This document shows, one piece after another, positions 1-7,705 of a DNA stretch of 28,120 bases (the first letter of the stretch is position 1; every line of letters starts with the position of its first letter). The stretch is from Stramentimicrobium sp964433555 (GTDB lineage Bacteria > Atribacterota > Phoenicimicrobiia > Phoenicimicrobiales > Stramentimicrobiaceae), in the NCBI GenBank assembly GCA_964433555.1, contig CAYSRG010000025.1, positions 1 to 28,120 of the forward strand. The letters run 5' to 3'. The translations under genes and the position numbers were made by a program. The notes under the pieces are model-generated. The model had not been told where the DNA came from. It made no database searches and saw nothing but the letters and a program-made list of their open reading frames with translations.

Positions 1-62
1 ATTTTAAACTTTAAATCATGTATAAAAGTGTGCAGTTTTAATTTTTAATTGACAGTCCTAAC

Positions 63-91
63 TTGACAAATCGGGTAGATAAATATATATT
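63..91 (+). promoter_or_regulatory. Sigma-70-type promoter of the B12 riboswitch/btuB operon
   Basis: The -35 box TTGACA (63-68) is a perfect consensus match. It is separated by 17 bases from TATATT (86-91). Transcription would begin near 98, about 35 bases before the first conserved riboswitch elements. This is read directly from the sequence; no transcript evidence is available. Confidence 0.7.
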
Positions 92-132
92 AGGTAAAAA
101 GAGAATAGTAAAAAATTAAATAGAGTTTTTTA

Positions 133-345
133 GAAATTATGGTTCAGAAGTGATTAAAAAGGAAAACGGTGCAAAGCCGTTGCTGTTGTCGCATCTGTAA
201 TCAGCATAATCCCGATATTATTCACTGCCCAGCAGGTGGGAAGGATAATATCAAAAGGGGCTGGAAGCCAGAAGACTTGCCATGATTGTCTGCTTGGGAA
301 ACCTCCGACATAGAGGGGGAGCAGGAATAGAATATTTCTTGGTAA
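133..345 (+). ncRNA. Cobalamin (AdoCbl-type) riboswitch
   Basis: The conserved core is visible in order: GGAAAACGGTGCAAAGCCG (160-178) followed by GCTG and a CGCATCTGTAATC segment; then CACTGCCCAGCAGGTGGGAAGG around 222-244; then the B12 box, seen as AGCCAGAAGACTTGCC at about 267-282 (consensus GCCAGGAGACCTGCC). A further hairpin with CTGCT/AGCAG arms spans about 290-323. The element precedes an intrinsic terminator and a TonB-dependent receptor gene. Known family behaviour is that B12 binding favours termination and so represses uptake genes. Its exact 3' boundary is approximate. Confidence 0.92.
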
Positions 346-351
346 GTTTAT

Positions 352-387
352 AAAGCTGCCTTCTTGGAAAGAGGAGGCAGCTTTTTT
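352..387 (+). terminator. Rho-independent terminator of the B12 riboswitch expression platform
   Basis: The arms AAAGCTGCCT (352-361) and AGGCAGCTTT (375-384) form a GC-containing hairpin that runs directly into a T-tract ending at 387. It lies between the riboswitch and the btuB-like start at 460, the expected place for ligand-controlled attenuation. Confidence 0.88.
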
Positions 388-459
388 ATTTGCGGGGAAG
401 AAGGAAGGGGATAGTTTTAAAGATTTTAAGAAAATATACATAATAAGGAGAAGATAATA

Positions 460-2358
460 ATGTCCCAAAAATCACATTTAATTATTACTATATTTTTTAC
501 TATTTTTATTATGGCTTCCTCTTTGGGGAATGAAATTTTTGCTGCTGGATCTCGGGAGCCTTTTTTTGCATTGAAAGAAATAGTGGTTATTGCCTCCAAA
601 CATCCTCAGGAATTACTGGAATCAGTCGCCAGTGTGGAAATAATAGCAGAAGAAGAAATTGTTAATTCCCAATCAGAAAATTTAGCGGAAGTTATCAGAA
701 ATATAGCGGGAATGGAAATTGTCGATTATGGATCTCCTGGAGATATCAAATCGATCAGTATAAGAGGATCTTCACCTGAACAGGTTTTAATTATGATAGA
801 CGGACAGGTAGTTAATGATCAGCAAACTGGGAAAATTGACCTGGGATTAATTCCCACAGATATTATAGAAAAAATTGAAATTTACCGAGGACCGGCTTCT
901 GCTCTCTACGGTGCCAATGCCTTAGGTGGTGTAATTAATATTATTACTAAAAGGGGAGAGGGTGAGAAAAAATTGACTTCCGGATTATATTATGGAAGTA
1001 ACAATACTCAAAAATATCAAATTTCTTATCAGAACAGCAGAAATGAGCTGGATTATTTCTTTACCGGAGAATATTACGAGACAGAAGGTGACCGAGAAAA
1101 CAGTCAATTGGATAAGATTTCTTTGCTGGGCAAGATCTCCAAAGAGATAGATCCACAGACTGACCTTAATGTAACCATCCGTTATCATGACTACCAAAGG
1201 GGCTTACCTGGATCAATTGATTATCCCTCTCCCAGTGCCCGGCAAAATGACCGTAATTTTAATCTGAATCTAAAGTGGCAGAAAAAGGAGGAAGATAAGG
1301 ATACTAATGTAATGGCCTGGTATAACTTTCACCGGCTTTATTATGACAATCCAGATGAGTGGGGATATACCGGTGCTTCTATTCATAACAACCATGCTGG
1401 TGGAATTTCTTTTGATAGCACTTATTATGATTTCGGTTTGGGAAATAAAAAAGAATCTGATAGTAATCATACTTTGACCTGGGGCGGGGAAATAAAGCAC
1501 TACTGGGTAGATAGTACAGATATTGGAAAACAGCAAGACCTTGATGGTGCAGTCTTTATCCAGGATGTTTGGCAACCAGGAGAATTAGAAAAGCTAATTA
1601 TCACAGCAGGTTTGCGTTACGATTATCATCAGATCTACGGTGGTCAGTTCAATCCCCGTATAGGATTTTCTTATCGTTTACAAGAAGAGCTCTGTTTCCA
1701 TGCTTCTGTAGGTCGTGCTTATCGGGCACCTACTTATGATGATCTTTATTGGCCGGAAGATGGCTATGTGGGTGGAAACTCCAATCTATTACCAGAAACC
1801 GCCTGGACTTATGAAGCAGGATTACGCTTTATAAATGAAAAAGGAGACACTCAGGCTGAGTTAAATGTCTTTCGAAAAAATGTAAATGACTTAATTAATT
1901 GGACGGCTGATCCTGATGGAGTATGGAGACCTTATAATATTGGCTCAGCACGTGTTGATGGAGCAGAGGTTATCCTAAAGAGAGAATTTAATGACCACTT
2001 TATTGGAAATCTGAATTATACCTATATAAATGCCACTGACCTTAATACAGGCCATCAATTAAAACCAAGAAATAAGTATGGGCTTGGTTTGGCTTACTTA
2101 AATCAGTTTGGAGTAAATAAGGATGACTTTACAATAGGATTGAATGGATACATAGTCACAGGCCGACCTGATAATTTAGATAATTATTATCTTTTTGAAG
2201 CAAATATTGATAGAGATTTTACTGTTAATAAAGAAAAGGATCGGAAAATTAAATTAAGCCTCTCCATCAAAAATTTATTTGATCAAAGACCTGAATTAGT
2301 TAGTGGATATCCGGTTCAGGGAAGAACATTTCTATTGGGAATTAGTGCTGATTTTTAA
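460..2358 (+). CDS. btuB: TonB-dependent outer-membrane receptor, probable cobalamin transporter BtuB
   Basis: A 632-residue outer-membrane receptor. Residues 1-29 form a signal peptide ending in FAA. A TonB box-like stretch (EIVVIASK, about 40-47) follows. The plug domain runs to about residue 165 with typical motifs (IRGSSPEQVLIMIDG; IEIYRGPASALYGANALGGVINIITK). The remainder is a beta-barrel ending in the terminal Phe typical of outer-membrane proteins. The start at 460 has AAGGAG nine bases upstream. The cobalamin riboswitch in its leader is the main argument that the substrate is B12 or another corrinoid; sequence alone would only say TonB-dependent receptor. The genes for its energising complex follow immediately. 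No BtuF/BtuC/BtuD inner-membrane ABC genes are in the window, so they must lie elsewhere. Confidence 0.92.
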   Translation: MSQKSHLIITIFFTIFIMASSLGNEIFAAGSREPFFALKEIVVIASKHPQELLESVASVEIIAEEEIVNSQSENLAEVIRNIAGMEIVDYGSPGDIKSISIRGSSPEQVLIMIDGQVVNDQQTGKIDLGLIPTDIIEKIEIYRGPASALYGANALGGVINIITKRGEGEKKLTSGLYYGSNNTQKYQISYQNSRNELDYFFTGEYYETEGDRENSQLDKISLLGKISKEIDPQTDLNVTIRYHDYQRGLPGSIDYPSPSARQNDRNFNLNLKWQKKEEDKDTNVMAWYNFHRLYYDNPDEWGYTGASIHNNHAGGISFDSTYYDFGLGNKKESDSNHTLTWGGEIKHYWVDSTDIGKQQDLDGAVFIQDVWQPGELEKLIITAGLRYDYHQIYGGQFNPRIGFSYRLQEELCFHASVGRAYRAPTYDDLYWPEDGYVGGNSNLLPETAWTYEAGLRFINEKGDTQAELNVFRKNVNDLINWTADPDGVWRPYNIGSARVDGAEVILKREFNDHFIGNLNYTYINATDLNTGHQLKPRNKYGLGLAYLNQFGVNKDDFTIGLNGYIVTGRPDNLDNYYLFEANIDRDFTVNKEKDRKIKLSLSIKNLFDQRPELVSGYPVQGRTFLLGISADF

Positions 2359-2365
2359 AATAGAA

Positions 2366-2409
2366 AATAATAGGGATGGACAAATAAAATTTAGTACATC
2401 CCTATTATT
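2366..2409 (+). promoter_or_regulatory. Perfect 13-bp inverted repeat between btuB and tonB
   Basis: AATAATAGGGATG (2366-2378) and CATCCCTATTATT (2397-2409) are exact reverse complements around an 18-base loop. No T-run follows on the plus strand, so it is not a classic terminator. An RNA-stability or partial-attenuation hairpin that sets receptor excess over TonB is a reasonable inference. Confidence 0.6.
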
Positions 2410-2438
2410 CTCCTTGCCAGAAAGAGTAACAAGAAAAA

Positions 2439-3293
2439 ATGAATAATAAATTTTTCATTATGGCCTTAATTATTTCAATATTTTTTCACTATTGGATTAT
2501 CAACATTTTTTCTGACCAATCTGATAAGTGGAAATACCAGGAAGAAAAGAAGGAAACAGTTATTTCTGCCAGGTTGGAATTTCTTGCGTCCGATTCTTTT
2601 TCTCTGCTTATAGCAGAAAATCCTAATCAAAATTTGGATGAGCATAATACGTCTCTAGAGACTATTTCTACAGAGAAAGAGATAATTACACAAAGAGACC
2701 TTTCCTCAGAAAATATCAGCAAAGAAGAGCGATTTAATATTGAATATAATTTATCAGAAATGAAAGAAATAACAGATGAACAATTACCTTCTTATGAGCA
2801 GAAATCAACAGAACAAGATGGTACATCAAATAATCAAGAAATAGAAGATAGTCAGAAAACACCTGATAACATTTTAACTGAAAATAAAGTTGACCAAGAT
2901 AAAGAAGACTACAAAGAAGTTACAAATCAGGATTCTCTTCTGTTAAGAGAAGGAAGGGGGATTAAATCCATTCAGAAAGATTTTCCTCTCGATTTAACAA
3001 ATTCTAATCTAAGGAATAATATGGTAACTATGCCGCAAATTATTTCTTATCATCCACCAGAATATCCTGAAAATTTAAGAAAAAGAAATATTGAAGGACA
3101 AGTCCAATTAAAAGCATTGGTTGACAAAGAAGGCAATGTTAGTGAGGTGCTTATAGATACTTTCTCCGGCTATCGAGGTTTTGATCAGGCTGCTTTCGAG
3201 TCAATCTTTCACTGGAAATTTAAACCAGCAAAATATAATGATGAAGAAAAAGATAGCTGGGTATTGATTCCTATCACATTCAAACTGAAATAG
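2439..3293 (+). CDS. tonB: TonB-family energy transducer
   Basis: A 284-residue protein that couples the inner-membrane proton-motive force to the outer-membrane receptor. Residues 4-25 are a single membrane anchor (short cytoplasmic N-terminus). Residues about 28-195 are a long, highly charged periplasmic linker rich in Glu, Gln, Ser, Asn and Lys. The TonB C-terminal domain begins near residue 198, with the YP motif (PPEYPENLRKRNIEGQV), a conserved GNV turn and the WKFKPA strand before the end. The linker lacks the Pro-Glu/Pro-Lys repeats usual in enterobacterial TonB. The gene lies 80 bases after btuB and 20 bases before exbB, consistent with one operon. The ribosome site is weak (AAGAG followed by A-rich sequence). 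Confidence 0.88.
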   Translation: MNNKFFIMALIISIFFHYWIINIFSDQSDKWKYQEEKKETVISARLEFLASDSFSLLIAENPNQNLDEHNTSLETISTEKEIITQRDLSSENISKEERFNIEYNLSEMKEITDEQLPSYEQKSTEQDGTSNNQEIEDSQKTPDNILTENKVDQDKEDYKEVTNQDSLLLREGRGIKSIQKDFPLDLTNSNLRNNMVTMPQIISYHPPEYPENLRKRNIEGQVQLKALVDKEGNVSEVLIDTFSGYRGFDQAAFESIFHWKFKPAKYNDEEKDSWVLIPITFKLK

Positions 3294-3313
3294 ATTTAGA
3301 AAGAGGTATAAAA

Positions 3314-3928
3314 ATGAGAGTATTAATCGAGCAAGGGGGAGTTGTTATTTATCCTCTTTTGGCTGCTTCCGTTATTGCTTTAGCTATTATTATGGAACGT
3401 TTTTTTTATTTTAGTAGAATTAGTCGGGAGATCCCGGAAAATATTATCCAGCAAGTCAAAGAGAGTCTAAAGCAAGGAAAAACTCAGGAAGCTCTAAAAA
3501 TATTAAAGAAACCATACAATCCTATGTACAGTGTATTGTATAGGGGAATTATAGTCTGGGAAGAGGGTTATATAGAAACAGAAAGAGCAATGGAAGAGTT
3601 AAAGATGATTTTATTTCCCAGAATGGAAAGACATCTGGGGATGCTCCATTTTATCGGAAAGATAAGCCCATCATTAGGATTATTGGGAACAGTTACCGGA
3701 ATGATAAAGACTTTCCATTTTTTATCTTTGAATGTTGAATCACAACAATTAGCTCAGGGAATATCTGAGGCACTAATAACAACTGCCTTCGGACTCAGTA
3801 TATCGATCCCTGCCCTGGCTACTTATTATTATTTTATGAATAAGCTGGAGTATGTGGTAAAACATACTGAAAAAAGAGAATTAGAATTAATTCATTATAT
3901 TCAGAAAATAGGTGACCAGCATGCGTAA
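3314..3928 (+). CDS. exbB: ExbB/TolQ/MotA-family proton channel
   Basis: A 204-residue inner-membrane component of the TonB motor. Three membrane segments are visible: about 10-32 (VIYPLLAASVIALAIIMERF), about 115-137 (the conserved PSLGLLGTVTGMIKTF channel motif), and about 150-173 (ISEALITTAFGLSISIPALA). The cytoplasmic region between the first two is charged. This is the normal ExbB arrangement and length. AGAGGT lies seven bases before the ATG. The stop overlaps the start of exbD, indicating translational coupling. The position in a btuB-tonB-exbBD operon favours ExbB over TolQ, because no tolA/tolB/pal genes are nearby. Confidence 0.93.
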   Translation: MRVLIEQGGVVIYPLLAASVIALAIIMERFFYFSRISREIPENIIQQVKESLKQGKTQEALKILKKPYNPMYSVLYRGIIVWEEGYIETERAMEELKMILFPRMERHLGMLHFIGKISPSLGLLGTVTGMIKTFHFLSLNVESQQLAQGISEALITTAFGLSISIPALATYYYFMNKLEYVVKHTEKRELELIHYIQKIGDQHA

Positions 3929-4340
3929 ATACGAGATTAAAAAACTTGATATGGAAATAAATATTGCTCCACTCATTGATGTTGTATTCCTTTTATTGCT
4001 TTTCTTTATGCTTGCCTCTACCTTAGATACAAATGAGATTAGAGCAACAATTCAGTTACCACAAGCAGAGGGGCAAATAAGTAGAGAAAAAGATAAATCC
4101 ATTGCTTTATATTTAGATAAAAATGGGATGATTTATGTGGGAAAGGAACACATTTCCTGGGATGTATTGCCATCTTATTTAAAAGAAAATATCGGAGGAT
4201 TTCATGATAGTCATGATAGTATTGAAGTATATGCCGATAAAGAAGTGGATTTTGATTATGTCGCCAGAATAATGGTTATGGGAGGTAAGTTAGAAATTGA
4301 AAAAATTAACTTTCTGTTAAAACATGAATATGTAAATTAA
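3921..4340 (+). CDS. exbD: ExbD/TolR-family biopolymer transport protein
   Basis: A 139-residue protein with one N-terminal membrane helix (APLIDVVFLLLLFFMLAST) and a periplasmic ExbD/TolR domain. Asp20 in the LIDVVF motif corresponds to the proton-carrying Asp of the family. I chose the ATG at 3921 over the in-frame GTG at 3912 because AGGTGA lies six bases before it. This start overlaps the exbB stop by eight bases. It completes the TonB-ExbB-ExbD complex that energises the upstream receptor. No convincing terminator follows in the 86 bases before the convergent radical SAM gene. Confidence 0.92.
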   Translation: MRKYEIKKLDMEINIAPLIDVVFLLLLFFMLASTLDTNEIRATIQLPQAEGQISREKDKSIALYLDKNGMIYVGKEHISWDVLPSYLKENIGGFHDSHDSIEVYADKEVDFDYVARIMVMGGKLEIEKINFLLKHEYVN

Positions 4341-4426
4341 AGATTTTTCAGAATAACGGCTCTAATAATCTTTTATATTTTGAGTATATTTATTATGAAT
4401 ATAGCTTTACTATTACTATTTTTTTG

Positions 4427-5425
4427 TTACATTCCGATACCGTGAATATTTTCCCCACAGAAAGGACAATTACCATCTTTTATCATATTCTCTGTGGAAA
4501 AATATTTGCGATGAATTACAGTTTTACCACAGGAAGGACAATTGGTGTTCTCTCCCTCTCCTACATTACCCTGATATACATAGTGTAGTCCTTTTTCCCG
4601 TCCAATTTGATAAGCTTTCTGTAAAGTAGACAATGGCGTGGGAGGTGCGTCATTTAACTGATAAGTAGGATAAAATGCCGTAATATGCCATGGTATATTT
4701 TTATTAATATCAGCAATAAATTCGGCTATTTTCCCTAATTCATCCTCACTATCATTATATCCTGGAATAATTAGGGTAGTTATTTCGATCCAAATACCTA
4801 ATTCAAAGTATTCTTTGATCCTTTCTAACACCGGTTTTAACTTAGCACCACAAATCCGGCTATAAAATGTATCGCTCATCGCTTTTAAATCAATATTAGC
4901 CGCATCCAGATAGGGAGCAATGTAATGGAGGGCTTCCGAACTGATGTAACCATTGGTAACAAAAATATTCTTTAATCCCTTTTGTTGGGCAATCCGAGAA
5001 ACCTCTAAAGCTGTTTCAAAGTAAATAGTGGGCTCGGTATAAGTATAAGAAATGGACAAACAGCCACTGTCTAAGGCGTTTTGAACTACCTTCTCGGGAG
5101 TAGTAATCTCTCCTTCTATAATATCTCTTCTTGCCTGGGAAATAGACCAATTCTGGCAGTGCAAACAATGAAAATTGCACCCCATTGCTGCAATGGAATA
5201 GGATTGTGAACCGGGATAAAAATGAAATAAAGGCTTTTTCTCAATAGGATCTATATGAGCAGCAATTAATCGTCGATAATTCAAACTGTACAAAACACCT
5301 TCCTTGTTTTCCCTTACCCGACATATTCCCTTGTTACTTGATGATATTTTACAGTGATGAGAACAAAGCAAACATTCTACTTTATAATCTTCTAATTTCT
5401 TATAAAATAATGCTTCTTGAGTCAT
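4427..5425 (-). CDS. amrS: AmmeMemoRadiSam-system radical SAM enzyme (AmrS-like)
   Basis: A radical SAM protein of 332 residues from the preferred ATG at 5425; GTG 5434 and ATG 5431 are alternatives, but AGGTG lies six bases before 5425. An N-terminal Cys cluster (CLLCSHHC...GICRVR) precedes the radical SAM CxxxCxxC motif in AAMGCNFHCLHCQNW. The core then follows (SYTYTEPTIYFE, NIDLKAMSDTFY, ITAFYPTYQ). The C-terminus has two CPxCG knuckles (CPSCG, CPFCG), typical of this family. In other genomes AmrS is named for linkage with AMMECR1 and Memo-like genes; neither is in this window. The family reaction is not settled to my knowledge. It resembles pyruvate formate-lyase activases but no glycyl-radical enzyme is nearby. 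It follows the phosphoesterase gene closely, suggesting co-transcription. Confidence 0.87.
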   Translation of the reverse strand: MTQEALFYKKLEDYKVECLLCSHHCKISSSNKGICRVRENKEGVLYSLNYRRLIAAHIDPIEKKPLFHFYPGSQSYSIAAMGCNFHCLHCQNWSISQARRDIIEGEITTPEKVVQNALDSGCLSISYTYTEPTIYFETALEVSRIAQQKGLKNIFVTNGYISSEALHYIAPYLDAANIDLKAMSDTFYSRICGAKLKPVLERIKEYFELGIWIEITTLIIPGYNDSEDELGKIAEFIADINKNIPWHITAFYPTYQLNDAPPTPLSTLQKAYQIGREKGLHYVYQGNVGEGENTNCPSCGKTVIHRKYFSTENMIKDGNCPFCGENIHGIGM

Positions 5426-5447
5426 TACCATCACCTATTATTTTTTA

Positions 5448-6182
5448 TTAAATCCCTATTGCCAATCGTTCTGCTAAAAACTTAGGAAGGCCAGCTTTAA
5501 TTATCTTAGTCTGGGTCTTGCTAATAGGATAACTTACCCGCCTGATAAAAACCGTCTCTTTTTCAGTATCAAAAATGATAAAACTTGCCTGAGGATTACC
5601 ATCTCGGGGCTGACCAATACTACCGCTATTAATGATATAGCTATGATTATCTTCTAAAATAATCTCAGCTCCGACAGTTGCATTAAAATAACGAACTAAC
5701 TTATTTTCCCGATGAAAGGTAAAATATCCGGCAACATGGCTATGCCCAACAAAATAAACTTTGAAATCAAACTCAATAAATATTTCTTCAGCAGTCTGTT
5801 TGTCCAGAATATATTCCCACAGAGGTTGACGAGGACTACCGTGCACTCCCAATATATTTTTAGCAATAGTAATTCTTCTCCGTAAACCATTAAGGTAATT
5901 AAAGTTTTGCTCATTTAACTGTTTCTTAGTCCATTGAAGGGATTGTTTTGCATCTTCATTAAAATAAAATAAATCTAATTCCCCAGTTATGGCACCCTCA
6001 TGATTTCCCTTTAAACACAACCAATCCATTTCTCTCATCTTTTCAATACAGTAAACCGGATCAGCCCCATACCCTATGATATCTCCTAAACAAAAAATGC
6101 GCTCTACATTTTTTAACTCATTCAGTGCTGCACTTAAAGCCTCGGCATTGCCATGAATATCAGAGATGATTCCCATTTTCAA
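5448..6182 (-). CDS. YfcE/MJ0936-type metallophosphoesterase
   Basis: A calcineurin-like phosphoesterase of about 244 residues, probably cytosolic. The metal-ligand motifs appear in order: SDIHGN at the N-terminus, CLGDIIGYGADP, LKGNHEGA, GVHGSPR and VGHSHVAGYF. The substrate cannot be inferred; family members hydrolyse phosphodiesters or small phosphomonoesters in vitro. The start is uncertain. The frame is open to a TTG at 6224 inside a dispersed repeat, which is unlikely to be used. A TTG at 6182 gives the family-typical N-terminus MKMGIISDIHGN and has AGAGAGG ten bases upstream; the ATG at 6176 is the other option. The gene precedes the AmrS gene by about 20 bases. Confidence 0.85.
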   Translation of the reverse strand: MKMGIISDIHGNAEALSAALNELKNVERIFCLGDIIGYGADPVYCIEKMREMDWLCLKGNHEGAITGELDLFYFNEDAKQSLQWTKKQLNEQNFNYLNGLRRRITIAKNILGVHGSPRQPLWEYILDKQTAEEIFIEFDFKVYFVGHSHVAGYFTFHRENKLVRYFNATVGAEIILEDNHSYIINSGSIGQPRDGNPQASFIIFDTEKETVFIRRVSYPISKTQTKIIKAGLPKFLAERLAIGI

Positions 6183-6213
6183 GGTAGACAAACCTCTCTC
6201 TCTGGAAAACAAT

Positions 6214-6251
6214 AGGATATTCAAGGGGAATCCTTCCCCTTGAGAACCCCT
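6214..6251. repeat. Dispersed palindromic repeat, copy 1
   Basis: It begins AGGATATT and contains the perfect inverted repeat CAAGGGGAA (6222-6230) TCC TTCCCCTTG (6234-6242), ending in GAGAACCCCT. The same unit occurs at 16624 and 16931, with a diverged relative near 9549. It abuts the 5' end of the phosphoesterase gene. Confidence 0.85.
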
Positions 6252-6455
6252 GAAATACCTCTTTTAAATCAAGAAGGTAAGCAACATAATAATGTTATTT
6301 TTATGATCCTGAGGAATCATAAATATAGTAATTAAATATTTTATATTTAAAATCTAATTTAACACCATCTTCCTTATTTAATAATTATTCATCATTAAGA
6401 TGGTTAGGGGGTGCACTCCCCTTTAGCCTATTTATCAATGTCTGGTTAAATAAAG
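6252..6455. other. Intergenic spacer with a small GC hairpin
   Basis: AT-rich and without a supported gene. It holds a short hairpin, AGGGG (6406-6410) with CCCCT (6418-6422), just downstream of the fucose-isomerase-like stop on the minus strand. The hairpin could act as a weak terminator but no T-tract follows. Confidence 0.4.
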
Positions 6456-7658
6456 CTAAAGCAGGTAGGAAAAGAATTGCTCCAGCAGAGCACTATGCCA
6501 ACCCTTACATATTAATTGATGATTGGCTATTGATTTGTCCAAAAAGTCAAGAACTGGTCTTTTTAGTAAAATTTGTAATTGTGTACGACACATATTTGGT
6601 GATTCTAAATTACTTATTAATTCTCCTTCTGAAATAAAATATCTTTCTATATTCCCATCCATTTTAAAAATGGTCACTGGACCTTGTTGAACTTTACCGC
6701 TCACAGCAATTCCCATACCAGATTCAAAATGACTTTTCCAATGAAAGCTTTTACACATGTTTAGCGGAATAGTGCAATGAGAAAAGATTACCTCATTTTT
6801 TTTCTCGTCAATACAGGAAGGATTAGCCATAAAAACCGGTTCATCAGTTAAATGATGTAGAAGAATCATTGAAATTAACGCAGGTAGGTCACCTTCACAC
6901 CCTGCAAGCAAACCTTCCCGATTCAATAAAGACAAGGATAGACACCCTGTATTTTGATAGAAATCTAATAATTCAAAACAACGAACAGTGATGGCATTAA
7001 AATTATATTCCATCATTAAATTTTTTAAACCTTGATATATTCGCAGTGATTGATTAAGAGTATTACGGTCAAATCCTGAAACAGCTACTATATTAAGAGG
7101 AAGATCCATGTCTTTGATCTGATCTATGTGTCTAACCATTTCTTCTATAGGGATATCATATATTTTGATTCCCAATTTTTTTCTAATGGCATTGTAGTCT
7201 GCTTTACTGGCAATTAACCACTCAGATGGTTTACCTAAAACGCCGATACAGTATTTGCTACAGATTTTTTTTGTTTCAATTACTTTTTTTATCAACTTTA
7301 ACCTTTGGGCAATCCCTGCTTCTGAACCATGTAAGATCTCTACTTTTTCACCTCTTCTTTGTAAATAGGTTTTAATCTCCAAAGCTGCGGGTAAAGAATT
7401 ATACAAACAACTAGTCAGGAGCAAATATGGTGGAGGAAATTGCTGATAAATCCGCTTAAATTTTTCTTCTACCCCACCAGATTTAATTAGAATGACTGGC
7501 AGGATATCTCCCTTCTTGACTTCTGCAGGGCTAATAGATAACATTTTTTCTCCCAGGTGTTTTTCAATAGATGTCAAAAAAGGTTGTAAGGAATGCTCAA
7601 TATTTTGTTTTTCCATAATATTGGAAACTAAATGATAACAACCAATCTTCAATATCAT
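6456..7658 (-). CDS. L-fucose/L-arabinose isomerase-fold protein, substrate unknown
   Basis: A 400-residue cytosolic protein that I recognise as belonging to the fucose-isomerase-like group by its C-terminal half. There the motif around residues 245-275 (LAGCEGDLPALISMILL) and the following GEPVFMANPS-like segment (DEPVFMANPSCID) and HCT...MC stretch match proteins of this fold. A Cys/Glu/Asp cluster (CEGD) would be expected near the active site. Characterised relatives use a metal ion to interconvert ketose and aldose sugars. The sugar here is not identifiable, and no sugar transporter or kinase is adjacent. The gene starts 47 bases after the FakA-FakB fusion gene and probably shares its transcript. 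The start ATG at 7658 has only a weak ribosome site (GTGGTGA directly before it). Confidence 0.65.
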   Translation of the reverse strand: MILKIGCYHLVSNIMEKQNIEHSLQPFLTSIEKHLGEKMLSISPAEVKKGDILPVILIKSGGVEEKFKRIYQQFPPPYLLLTSCLYNSLPAALEIKTYLQRRGEKVEILHGSEAGIAQRLKLIKKVIETKKICSKYCIGVLGKPSEWLIASKADYNAIRKKLGIKIYDIPIEEMVRHIDQIKDMDLPLNIVAVSGFDRNTLNQSLRIYQGLKNLMMEYNFNAITVRCFELLDFYQNTGCLSLSLLNREGLLAGCEGDLPALISMILLHHLTDEPVFMANPSCIDEKKNEVIFSHCTIPLNMCKSFHWKSHFESGMGIAVSGKVQQGPVTIFKMDGNIERYFISEGELISNLESPNMCRTQLQILLKRPVLDFLDKSIANHQLICKGWHSALLEQFFSYLL

Positions 7659-7705
7659 TCACCACTAATAAAAATATTTCTACCATTCAAATTATAAATA
7701 TTCTA

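Noticed and set aside
154..468. A 104-codon minus-strand open frame over the leader of btuB
   Set aside because: It lies opposite a clearly recognisable cobalamin riboswitch and terminator, and its protein has no recognisable composition or motif.
2366..2409. Intrinsic terminator after btuB
   Set aside because: The hairpin has no following T-tract, and the functionally linked tonB gene follows; recorded as a hairpin only.
3314..4340. TolQ-TolR rather than ExbB-ExbD
   Set aside because: No tolA, tolB or pal; the pair is embedded behind a TonB-dependent receptor and tonB.
4427..5425. Pyruvate formate-lyase activating enzyme
   Set aside because: There is no glycyl-radical enzyme nearby, and the N-terminal Cys cluster plus C-terminal CPxCG knuckles fit AmrS better.
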